A stretch of DNA of 64,000 nt from positions 2,790,001 through 2,854,000 of the forward strand of contig NZ_JACCFV010000001.1 in NCBI RefSeq assembly GCF_013410545.1. The letters run 5' to 3'. A program made the translations under genes and the position numbers. The stretch is from Pseudoclavibacter chungangensis (GTDB lineage: Bacteria > Actinomycetota > Actinomycetes > Actinomycetales > Microbacteriaceae). Below, one piece after another: positions 33,917-41,802 of the stretch. The notes beneath the pieces were generated by a model. The model worked only from the letters and a program-made list of their open reading frames with translations. It did not search any database and was not told the origin of the DNA. Positions within the stretch are counted from its first letter, which is position 1; each line of letters begins with the position of its first letter.

Positions 33917-35025
33917 CGCAGCGCCTCCTTCGTCTCGGACGTCGTCTCGGTGCGTTCGTCGGTCGCGGGGTCGGCCTCACCGTCGGTGGCCTCGTCGTCG
34001 ACGCCGGTGAGCGCCGCGGCCGTCGCCTCACCCGCCGGGAACGGTGCCTCGGGGGCCGTCGCCGCGCGGCGCCCGTTCCGTCCGTCGCCGCGGGCGATCG
34101 AGGCGCGCAGGCGCGGGTCGATGAGGGGGTAGACGAGGTCGACGACGAGGTTCGCGATCGTGTAGAGCGCGGCACCGATGATGACGGCGCCGAGCACGAC
34201 GGGGATGTCCTGGCTCGTGACGGAGGTCGCGATGACGCGCCCGAGCCCCGGCCTGGAGAACACCGTCTCGGTGACGACGGTCCCGCTGAACAGCTGACCG
34301 ACGACGAGGCCCGTGATCGTGAGGACGGGGAAGAGCGCGTTGCGCGTGACGTGGCGGAACAGGACGTGGCCGGGGCCCGCCCCCTTCGCCCACGCGGTCG
34401 TCACGAACGCCTGCCGCTGGGTCGTGATGAGGCTGCGCGCGAACACCTGCGCGATCATCGCGCCCGTGGGCAGCGCGAGCGTGATGGCGGGCAGGACGAG
34501 CCCCCACAGGCCCTCCGCGTTGAAGGCGGGGAACAGGCGCCACTTGAACGAGAACAGCTGGATGAGCACGAGTCCGAACCAGAACGCGGGGATCGAGACG
34601 CCGAGGCTCGGGAGCCCGAGGAGCACCTGCGACCACCAGCGGTCGCGCCCGGCGGCGGCCGCGAGGCCGATGCCGAGACCGAACACGAGCGCGACGAGGA
34701 ACCCGAGCGAGGCGAGCTGCAGGGTCGGTGGGATCGCCGCGGCGAGGATCTCGGTGACGGGGCGGCTCTGCTGGAAGGAGTAGCCGAGGTCGCCCGTGAA
34801 CAGCGCCCCGAGCCGGCCGAGGTACTGCACGATGACGGGCTGGTCGAAGCCGTACTGGCGGGCGAGCTGCGCGCGCTGCTCCTCGGTCACGCCCGCCGCA
34901 TCGGTGCCGAGCATGAGCGAGACGGGGTCGCTCGGCAGCACGTAGAGGAGGAAGAACGCGATCGTGTAGGCGGCGAAGACGACGAGCAGCGCCTGCCCGA
35001 GTCTGGTGAGGATGTAGCGGGTCAT
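33913..35025 (-). CDS. ABC transporter permease, DppB type, module 1
   Basis: A 370-aa permease. It starts with the classical RYILTRLGQALLVVFAAYTI and has the DppB-type FLLYVLPSDPVSLMLG, the TGDLGYSFQQSRPV periplasmic region, and the EAA loop TTAWAKGAGPGHVLFRHVTR (here with TAW instead of EAA). The last ~60 residues form an unusually long hydrophilic, Thr/Glu/Ala-rich cytoplasmic tail (AAALTGVDDEATDGEADPAT) not present in the module 2 counterpart (307 aa). Its ATG overlaps the stop of the LLM monooxygenase gene before it, so the monooxygenase and the transporter are one translational unit. Confidence 0.92.
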   Translation of the reverse strand: MTRYILTRLGQALLVVFAAYTIAFFLLYVLPSDPVSLMLGTDAAGVTEEQRAQLARQYGFDQPVIVQYLGRLGALFTGDLGYSFQQSRPVTEILAAAIPPTLQLASLGFLVALVFGLGIGLAAAAGRDRWWSQVLLGLPSLGVSIPAFWFGLVLIQLFSFKWRLFPAFNAEGLWGLVLPAITLALPTGAMIAQVFARSLITTQRQAFVTTAWAKGAGPGHVLFRHVTRNALFPVLTITGLVVGQLFSGTVVTETVFSRPGLGRVIATSVTSQDIPVVLGAVIIGAALYTIANLVVDLVYPLIDPRLRASIARGDGRNGRRAATAPEAPFPAGEATAAALTGVDDEATDGEADPATDERTETTSETKEALR

Positions 35026-36041
35026 GCGGCCTCCCAGCCGAGGGCGGGCAGGACGTGCTCGCGCACGTCGCGGAGGATCTGCTCGTACTCCGTGCGTGCG
35101 AAGCCGTACGGCAGGGCGACGCGCAGCTCGACGCGGCCGTCGAACACGGGGTCGGCCGTGAGCGCCTCCGCGATCCGTGCACCGGGACCGACGAGGTCGG
35201 GCGCGATGACCGTGCGACGCGTGCCGTGCGTCTGGAACGTCCGTGCGGTGCGCGCCTCGACGTACGCGGCGTAGTGCTCGCGCGTCGCGTCGTCGGCACC
35301 GTCGGTCGGGAGCAGGACGCGTTCGACCGCGACGCGTCCCTCGCCGTGGGGTGCGAGTCGGTCGCGGTAGCGCTGCACGCGCAGGCGCTGCGACTCGGCG
35401 AATCCCGCGTCGCCCTCGGCGTCCGTCAGGTTGCCGAGCAGGAGGTTGAGGCCGCGCTGCGCGGCCCAGTCGACCGAGCGGTTCGAGCCGCCGCCGAGCC
35501 AGACGGTGCGCAGGGCGTCCGGGATGCGCGGCTGGAGGCGCGGGACGGGCTCGGGCCCGTACGGCGTGTGGAGGGGCTCGTCGGCGAGCGGCTCGCTGCG
35601 GAGGGCATCGAGGAAGCGGGCCATGAGCTCGTACGGGTCGGTGCGCGGATCGGTGTCGGGGCGGCCGAGCGGTGCGAGCAGCTCGGCGTGCGGCGCGGAG
35701 GAGCTGATGCCGACGTGGACCCGGCCCCTCGCGAGCGCCCACACGGTCGCGAAGTCCTCGGCGAGCCGGAACGGGTTCTCGAACCCGAGCGGCACGACGT
35801 TCGTCTCGAGCGTGATGCGCTCGGTGCGCTGCGAGGCGGCGGCGAGCACCGTGAGGGCCGACGAGACGCCGCGCTCGAGGTGCCGCTGGCGCACGCCGAC
35901 GGTGTCGTACCCGAGGCGCTCGGCGAGGACGAGCAGCTCGAGGCCCTCCTCGAGACCGCCCGCCGGATCGGCGTCGGGGTAGTTCCCCGCGTAGGTGAGC
36001 CCGGCACGCGGGATCACGACGGCCTGTCGCTCGGTGGTCAC
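35022..36041 (-). CDS. LLM-class flavin-dependent oxidoreductase 1 (luciferase-like monooxygenase)
   Basis: A 339-aa bacterial luciferase-like TIM-barrel enzyme that uses reduced FMN and O2. LLVLAERLGYDTVGVRQRH near residue 40, ALTVLAAASQRTERITLETN and VPLGFENPFRLAEDFATVWA are the usual strands and helices lining the flavin site; GGGSNRSVDWAAQRGLNLLL is the phosphate-binding part. GTG start at 36041 with AGGAG upstream. It overlaps the dppB gene of module 1 (ATGA), which ties the reaction to the imported substrate. It is distinct in type from the NtaA/SnaA-like paralogues at 37740 and 48419. The substrate is unknown, and no flavin reductase gene is visible in the window. Confidence 0.87.
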   Translation of the reverse strand: MTTERQAVVIPRAGLTYAGNYPDADPAGGLEEGLELLVLAERLGYDTVGVRQRHLERGVSSALTVLAAASQRTERITLETNVVPLGFENPFRLAEDFATVWALARGRVHVGISSSAPHAELLAPLGRPDTDPRTDPYELMARFLDALRSEPLADEPLHTPYGPEPVPRLQPRIPDALRTVWLGGGSNRSVDWAAQRGLNLLLGNLTDAEGDAGFAESQRLRVQRYRDRLAPHGEGRVAVERVLLPTDGADDATREHYAAYVEARTARTFQTHGTRRTVIAPDLVGPGARIAEALTADPVFDGRVELRVALPYGFARTEYEQILRDVREHVLPALGWEAA

Positions 36042-36151
36042 GTCGGCGCTCCTGTCGCTCGGCTCGGAACGGCCCTGGCGGGGGCCGCGGACGCCAAGAT
36101 AGGCGCGCCGATGCGCCCGCCTCGAACTCGCGTGAAGCCCGGCGTAACGGC

Positions 36152-36168
36152 GTGACGTATGACGTAAC
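36152..36168. promoter_or_regulatory. Palindrome GTGACGTATGACGTAAC in the LLM operon gap (possible operator)
   Basis: A near-perfect dyad inside a cluster of three GACGT words (36154, 36161, 36171) and two GTAACG words. A TATCTT hexamer at 36101-36096 on the minus strand could be a -10 element for the LLM 1 gene. The 370-bp gap 36042-36412 otherwise shows no convincing gene, only G+C-rich sequence with ggccg-type reiterations. Confidence 0.4.
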
Positions 36169-36412
36169 GCGACGTCCGGAGCGTGGCGATCCGGAGCTCG
36201 AGGTGGGTGTCAGCCCGCCGTCGCGGTCGATCCGGCGTCGACGTGCCGGTGTGCGTCGGTGCCGTGGCGGGTCCCGCCGCGGTCGAGCGCGACGACGCCC
36301 GCCGCCTGCGCGACGCGGCGGGCGGCCGCACCGCCCACGCCATCGGCCGCGCCGCCGACGCCGTCGGCCGCACCCGCGATACACGCGGCGCGACCGACGG
36401 CTCGTCGGGTCG

Positions 36413-37740
36413 TCAGGGCAGCTCGGGGTCGAGCCCGAGGTGTTCGAGCAGCGTCGTCCCCGCGTACTCGCTCGGGTACACGCCGCGGTTCTGCAGCTCG
36501 GGCACGAGCCGGTCGACGATGTCGTCGAGCCCCGTGGGCGTCAGGTACGGCGAGATGTTGAATCCGCCCACGTTGCCCGCGTCGGCGTAGCGCTCGAGCG
36601 TGTCGGCGACGGTCTGCACGCTGCCGACGAACCGTTGCCCTCGCCGCGGCTCGCGGCCTTGCGGATGACGAACTCGCGGATCGACCACCCGTTCTCCGCC
36701 GCCTGCGCGCGCCACTCGTCCGCCGTCCGCTTGGCGTCGGCGTTCTGGAAGCCCGCGCCGCGCGTGACGTCCGAGACGCGCACGACGGGATCGATGTCGG
36801 GCAGCGGCCCGTCGGGGTCGTAGGCGTCGAGCCGCGTGCCCCAGAACTGTTCGAGGTACGCGAGCGCGGTCTGCGGCGTCACCTGGGCGACCTGGATCTC
36901 GCGCCACTTCTCCTGCGCCTCCGCGTCGGTGTCGCCGATCACGAAGTTCGCGCCGGGGAACGGGAGGACCGAGCCGGGCCGACGGCCCGCGAGGAGCGCC
37001 CGCCGCTCGATGTCGGCGGCGAACTCGCTCGCTGCCTCGAATCCGGCGTGGCCCGTGAAGATGAGATCGGCGTGCTTCGCCCCGAAGTCGCGCCCCTCCC
37101 CCGAGTCGCCCGCCTGGATGAGCACGGGCCGACCGTCGGGGACGAGCGGCACGGTGCGCGCGACCTCGAGGTCGTAGACGTCGTCGCGGTAGCGCAGCGG
37201 CAGCTCGCTCGCGCGGGCGGGGTCGCCGGCCCGCCAGATCGCCTTGACCGCGCTCACGAACGCGTCGGCGTGACGGTAGCGGTCGGCGTCGGCGACGTAG
37301 CCGCCGCGACGGAAGTTCTCGCCCGTCCACGCGTTGTGCGTCGTGACGATGTTCCAGCCGTTGCGGCCCCCGCTCAGGCGGTTCAGGCTCGCGAGCCGGT
37401 ACGCGAGGTCGGCGGGGTCGTTGTAGGTCGTGTTCTGCGTCGCGACGAGCCCGAGCCGTTCGGTGATCGCGGCGACGGCGGCCTCCTGCGTCTGTGCGTC
37501 GGGCCGCCCGACGATGTCGAGGTCGTGGATCTCGCCGAGGTGCTCGCGCAGCCGGAGCCCCTCCCCGAGGAAGAGCGCGGCGAAGATGCCGCGTTCGGCG
37601 GTCTGCGCGATGCGGCGGAACGACTCGAACGCGATCTGGTCACCCGACTCCGGCCAGTGCCAGATGGTCGAGAAGTTGACACCCTGGAAGAAGACGCCGA
37701 AGTGGATCCGGTTCCTCGTTGCGGGAGCGGTCGTGGTCAC
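36413..37740 (-). pseudogene. NtaA/SnaA/DszA-type flavin monooxygenase, frameshifted near 36638-36640
   Basis: From the GTG at 37740 (ribosome-binding site GGAAGGAA) the reading frame encodes an NtaA/SnaA/DszA-family monooxygenase: HFGVFFQGVNFSTIWHWPES, IAQTAERGIFAALFLGEGLR, LSGGRNGWNIVTTHNAWTGE and VLIQAGDSGEGRDFGAKHAD. The family's C-terminus (FVGSVQTVADTLERYADAG through HLGLDPELP) continues in another frame and stops at 36413. Joining the frames needs one extra base near the GGG at 36638-36640, where GEG should be followed by QRFVGS. The sequence is otherwise undamaged, so this may be a recent mutation, a programmed event, or a sequencing error in a homopolymer. With the shift repaired the protein would be about 442 aa, normal for the family. 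Confidence 0.85.
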
Positions 37741-37742
37741 GG

Positions 37743-38825
37743 TCAGTTCCTTCCGGCGGCGGCGAACGCGTTCTCGGCGCGCGGCAGGCCGAGGGCGCCG
37801 CGCAGTGTGGGGTGGGGGTCGGTCGCGAGGAGTCCCGCGTCCGCGAGGGCGGGGAGGACCGCGAAGCGGAGCTCGTCGAGGTCCTGTGCGAGGCTCGCGG
37901 GCACGAGGCGGACGCCGTCGACGTGGGTGGCGAGCTCGTGGATCACGTCGACGAGTTCGGCGGCCGTTCCGACGAGGCGGCGCGTGGCACCGGGCTCCCA
38001 CGGCGCGAGCTCGTCGAGTCGGGCGGCTCGCGCGACGGCTCGCTCGCCTCGCCCGTCGAGCAGGATCTCGAGGTCGGCGACGACGACGGACGCGCCCGTC
38101 GCCCGCGCCGCCTCGGCGCGCTCGGCGAGGCCCTCGCCAGCGGGCACGAGGACGACGTCCACGTCGACGCCCGAGGCGGCGTCGGCGTGCGCGAACACGG
38201 GCACCTGGCCCTGCGGCGGACGCGGCGTGATGGCCGGCCCCTTGACCGTGAACTCGCGGCCAGTGAAGTCGACGTAGTGGAGCTTCGTCCGGTCGATGTA
38301 GCGTCCCGTCGGCAGGTCGCGGATGACCGCGTCGTCCTCCCACGAGTCGAGGAGGCGTCGGACGACGCGGACGACGTCGGCCGTCTCCTCCGCGAGCGCG
38401 GCCGCGTCCAGTGCCTCGCGCCCGTACTGACGTGCCGCCTCGGGCGAGTTCTCGGTCGAGACGAGCCACCCGGAGCGTCCAGTCGCGGCGTGGTCGACGC
38501 TCGCGAGCTGCGTGGCGGTGTGGAACGGCTCGACGTACGTCACGGGCACCTCGGGGACGAGTCCGAGGCGTCCCGTCGCGGGCCCGCCGAACGCGGCGAA
38601 CTGCACGGCGTCGATGCGCGCGGGCAGCCCCGGCGCGGTCGCGGGCGGGAGGTGGGAGCCGGCGAGCGTCGCGTACGCGAGGCCGGCCTGCTCGGTGCGC
38701 GCGAGCACGCTGCGGGCGTGCGCGGCGCCGAGGAACTGGAGCGGGTCACCGCCCGCGTCGCGCCAGGCCGCCGGATGCGATCCGGCGCCGTCGATGTGGA
38801 TGCCCACGGTGAACGGACGGCTCAT
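37743..38825 (-). CDS. LLM-class flavin monooxygenase 3
   Basis: A 360-aa luciferase-like protein. It begins FTVGIHIDGAGSHPAAWRD and contains FGGPATGRLGLVPEVPVTYV, TATQLASVDHAATGRSGWLV and PEAARQYGREALDAAALAEE, matching the N-terminal two-thirds of NtaA/SnaA/DszA enzymes, while the C-terminal half (VLVPAGEGLAERAEAARATG, ATHVDGVRLVPASLAQDLDE) is shorter. Ribosome-binding site GGAAGGAA. Its stop is 2 nt before the GTG of the frameshifted paralogue, so the two were made together, possibly as partners acting on one substrate. The 280 bp before it (38826-39107) contain its promoter region and no gene. Confidence 0.85.
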   Translation of the reverse strand: MSRPFTVGIHIDGAGSHPAAWRDAGGDPLQFLGAAHARSVLARTEQAGLAYATLAGSHLPPATAPGLPARIDAVQFAAFGGPATGRLGLVPEVPVTYVEPFHTATQLASVDHAATGRSGWLVSTENSPEAARQYGREALDAAALAEETADVVRVVRRLLDSWEDDAVIRDLPTGRYIDRTKLHYVDFTGREFTVKGPAITPRPPQGQVPVFAHADAASGVDVDVVLVPAGEGLAERAEAARATGASVVVADLEILLDGRGERAVARAARLDELAPWEPGATRRLVGTAAELVDVIHELATHVDGVRLVPASLAQDLDELRFAVLPALADAGLLATDPHPTLRGALGLPRAENAFAAAGRN

Positions 38826-39107
38826 GGGGTGATTCCTTCCTGCTGACGGTCACGGCGCCCGCCACGATCGGCGGACGGCGAGGTTCGGGCACGAGGTGTG
38901 CGGGTGATGTGCGCCGCGCCCCGGGAGGCGGGTGCGGCGGCCGCGCGCGGTCGGTCCGCGCCGCGGGCCGTGCCCGCCGGGAGCCCGGTGGGTGCGGCTC
39001 GTCGCCACGGTATCGACGGGGTCCGGGACGAGCGCCGTTTGTTACCCACGCTGACGGTCGAGGTGACGGCATGCTCGGCGCTCCGCCGGAGCGGCCCGGG
39101 GCCCCGG

Positions 39108-40418
39108 TCACGGGCGACGCTCGTCGGTCGCGAGTCGCTTCTCGAAGCAGTGCGAGCCCGGAATGCGTTCGTACGGTTCGTACACGGGGATCGGCGTGTA
39201 GCCGGCCCGCCGGTAGAGCGCGATCGCGTCCTGCTGCCGCTCGCCCGTCTGGAGCACGAGTCGCTCGGCACCGCGCGCGGTCGCGAGTCGTTCGAGCTCG
39301 GCGAGCAGGGCCCGACTCGCGCCGGTGCCGCGTGCGCGATCCCGCACGAACAGTCGCTTGACCTCGTCGTCGCGGGTGCCGTCGCGCCGGTGATCGCGCA
39401 GCGCGACGTGGCCGACGGCCTCGCCGTGCTCGTCGATCGCGAGCACGACGGCGACGATCGTGGCCGGGTCGATCGCGAGCGCGTCGGTGTTCGCGTGGGC
39501 GGCCCGCTCGGCGAACAGCGCGACGAGATCGGCGTAGCGGGCGCCGAGCTCCTCGTCCATCTCGGCCCGCAGGCCGACCGCGCGCGGGTCGTCCCACGTC
39601 GTCGCCTCGAGGTGCCACACGCCGGGTTCGCGCACCGCGACCGGCTCGCCGCCGGCCGGACCACCCGCCGACGTGCGGGCCCGGTCGGGCGCGACGTCGT
39701 AGCCGAACGCGAGCAGCTCGAGGATGCGGCCGGGCTCGACCTCGATGCGGCCCTCGCGCTCGGAGAGCCTGCGGAAGCCGAGCTTCGCGTAGAGCGCGTG
39801 CGCGCCGGTCATCTGCGGGCCGCTGTTCATGACCACGCGGTGCGAACCGCGCCTGCGCGCGAGCTCGATGACGTGTCGCGTGAGTGCGGCACGGACGCCA
39901 CGACCGCGCGCCGCGGAGGCGACGGCGAGCTGCCGGAAGTCGGTCTCGCCCGGCTGCGCGACCGCCGCGAGCGGCCGGTTCGCGCGTGCGACCCACACCG
40001 TGCCGAGGATGGTGCCGTCCGCGTCGGCGGCCACCCACACGTCGCCACCGCGCACGCGGCCGGCGACGTCGCGCAGGGACGCGGCGTACTCGTCGCGCAG
40101 CGGTCCGTAGCTCGTCTCGTACGCCTCCGCGGTCACCTCGCCGGCCCGCTCGTACTCCTCCGGCCGGACGAGCCGGATCGTGTACCCCGGATCGTCCGAC
40201 GTCGCCACGGGCGCGGGGTCGGGTGCCGCCGACGGCGCGGACGTGGTGCCGGCGGTGCCGCGTGCGGTCGTGGGCGCCGAGCCACGCGCGGCGGCGGCGT
40301 GGGCGAGGTCGTTCCGCTCGTCGGTGCCCGGCACGATGTCGTTCCGCTCGTCGGCGCTCGGCACGTCGGCGCTGGGCTCGGTCACCGACGTGTGGCCGGC
40401 CCCGTGCGTCGCGGTCAT
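39108..40418 (-). CDS. Tandem GNAT-family N-acetyltransferase
   Basis: A 436-aa protein. The first ~85 residues are low-complexity (Ala/Ser/Thr/Pro/Asp) with the repeated word ERND. Then come two GNAT domains: the first with acetyl-CoA loop LAVASAARGRGVRAALTRHV and ALYAKLGFRRLS, the second with LFVRDRARGTGASRALLAEL and ALYRRAGYTPIPVYEPYERI. It is coupled by an ATGA overlap to the LLM monooxygenase gene at 41620. In Bacillus the Sna/Yxe pathway pairs an acetyltransferase with an NtaA-like monooxygenase for S-modified cysteines (established for that system), so N-acetylation before oxidation is a reasonable idea here, but only an inference. Confidence 0.82.
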   Translation of the reverse strand: MTATHGAGHTSVTEPSADVPSADERNDIVPGTDERNDLAHAAAARGSAPTTARGTAGTTSAPSAAPDPAPVATSDDPGYTIRLVRPEEYERAGEVTAEAYETSYGPLRDEYAASLRDVAGRVRGGDVWVAADADGTILGTVWVARANRPLAAVAQPGETDFRQLAVASAARGRGVRAALTRHVIELARRRGSHRVVMNSGPQMTGAHALYAKLGFRRLSEREGRIEVEPGRILELLAFGYDVAPDRARTSAGGPAGGEPVAVREPGVWHLEATTWDDPRAVGLRAEMDEELGARYADLVALFAERAAHANTDALAIDPATIVAVVLAIDEHGEAVGHVALRDHRRDGTRDDEVKRLFVRDRARGTGASRALLAELERLATARGAERLVLQTGERQQDAIALYRRAGYTPIPVYEPYERIPGSHCFEKRLATDERRP

Positions 40419-41620
40419 GCGTGCACCGTCGCGCTCGCGCCCACGGTGTCGTTCGTTTCCGCGGCGTCCTTCGCGTCCCGGTCGCCGACGGCACCAGCCT
40501 CGAGTCCCCACGCCTCGGCGAGGAGCGCGAACGAGCGCAGCCGGTCGGCGGGGTCGTGCGTGATCGTCGTGACGAGCAGCTCGTCGGCGCCAGTCACGCG
40601 CTGGAGCGTCTCGAGCGAGTCGCGCACCGTCTCGGGCGAGCCCACGAAACGCGTGTCGAGCCGGTCGCGCACGAGCACCTCCTCCTCGGGCGTGAGCGGG
40701 TTCGCGAGCGCCTCCTCGGGCGTCGGGAACGGGATCGCGCCGCGTCCCGTCCGGATGCTGTGCACCCATGCGGCGTAGCCGGCACCGAGTCGCCGCGCCT
40801 CGGCGTCCGTCTCGGCCACGACGACGTCGACGGACACCGCGACGTACGGCCGCTCGAGATCCCCGGGCACGAACGACTCCCGGTAGCGGGCGACGGCATC
40901 GAGCACGGCGCTCGGCGCGACGTGGTAGTTCGCCCCGAACGGCAGCCCGAGTGCACCCGCGAGCGCCGCGCTCGGCCCGGCCGTGGACCCGTGGATCCAC
41001 ACCTGCACGTCCTGTCCCTCGGCCGGCGTCGCGTGGATCGGCGAGCCGTCGGGCAGTTCGAGCGTGCCCTCGAACGCGGCGATGATGTCGCGCACGTGCG
41101 CCTCGAAGCGATCGCCATCGTCGTCGGATCGGCGCAGCAGCTCGGCCTGCGCCCGGAACCGGGCCAGATCGAACGAGAACGGTGGCGGTGTCGGGATGAC
41201 GAGGCCGTCGACGACCCGCGTCGGTACCGGCTCCGTCGCCGTCCGTTTCTCGGCCCGCTCGGCCCGAGCCGCGAGCGAGGGGGTGCGGCCGATGCCGAGG
41301 TCGACGCGGCCGGGATTGAGCGCGGCGACGAGGCCGAGCTGCTCGGCGACCTGCAGCGGCGTCGAGTTGCCGAGGATCGTCGCGGCCGTCCCGACGCGCA
41401 GCCGCGACGTCGCCGCCGCGAGCAGCGGCAGCAGGACGTGCGGCGCCGAGCCCGAGATGCCCGGGTTGAGGTGGTGCTCCGCGAGCCAGAGACGGCGGTA
41501 GCCGAGCTGTTCGGCGCGGGCGGCGAGTTCGATCGTCGCGCGCAGGCCGTCGGCCGGCGTCTGGCCGCTGCCGAAGGCGGACAGCTCGAGGATCGAGAGG
41601 GGGACGCGCGGGGTGGACAT
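40415..41620 (-). CDS. LLM-class flavin-dependent oxidoreductase 4
   Basis: A 401-aa luciferase-like enzyme of the bacterial alkanal-monooxygenase-like group (LuxA/LuxB relatives without long insertions). The signature region YRRLWLAEHHLNPGISGSAP, then SRLRVGTAATILGNSTPLQV and PGRVDLGIGRTPS, is typical. The C-terminal part has FVGSPETVRDSLETLQRVTG and ELLVTTITHDPADRL. The ATG is preceded by GGGAG. It is the first gene of a two-gene unit with the tandem GNAT, and is separated from module 2's binding-protein gene by a strong terminator (41715-41756). Likely it acts on a substrate related to module 2's cargo. Confidence 0.87.
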   Translation of the reverse strand: MSTPRVPLSILELSAFGSGQTPADGLRATIELAARAEQLGYRRLWLAEHHLNPGISGSAPHVLLPLLAAATSRLRVGTAATILGNSTPLQVAEQLGLVAALNPGRVDLGIGRTPSLAARAERAEKRTATEPVPTRVVDGLVIPTPPPFSFDLARFRAQAELLRRSDDDGDRFEAHVRDIIAAFEGTLELPDGSPIHATPAEGQDVQVWIHGSTAGPSAALAGALGLPFGANYHVAPSAVLDAVARYRESFVPGDLERPYVAVSVDVVVAETDAEARRLGAGYAAWVHSIRTGRGAIPFPTPEEALANPLTPEEEVLVRDRLDTRFVGSPETVRDSLETLQRVTGADELLVTTITHDPADRLRSFALLAEAWGLEAGAVGDRDAKDAAETNDTVGASATVHA

Positions 41621-41714
41621 GCGGGGTGGCTCCCTGTGGATGGTCGGTCGGTTGATGGGTCGAGCTCGTGCGTGGCCGAGGACGCCCGCGTCGGCCGTGG
41701 GTGTGCCGCGCGGG

Positions 41715-41756
41715 CCGGTGCGCCGGGCGGGTTCGCGATCCCGCCCGGCGCACCGG
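41715..41756 (-). terminator. Strong hairpin after the module 2 binding-protein gene
   Basis: A perfect 17-bp stem (CCGGTGCGCCGGGCGGG and its complement) with an 8-nt loop, 47 nt beyond the SBP 2 stop. It probably separates module 2 from the LLM 4-GNAT unit. Confidence 0.75.
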
Positions 41757-41802
41757 GTTCAGCCGCGCGGGCCCGCGTCGGCGGACGACGCCGCGGGGCG
41801 GG

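Noticed and set aside
36183-36590. Plus-strand 135-residue frame in the gap between flavin-enzyme genes
   Set aside because: It overlaps the 3' end of the frameshifted monooxygenase and shows only Ala/Gly/Arg reiterations, with no family match.
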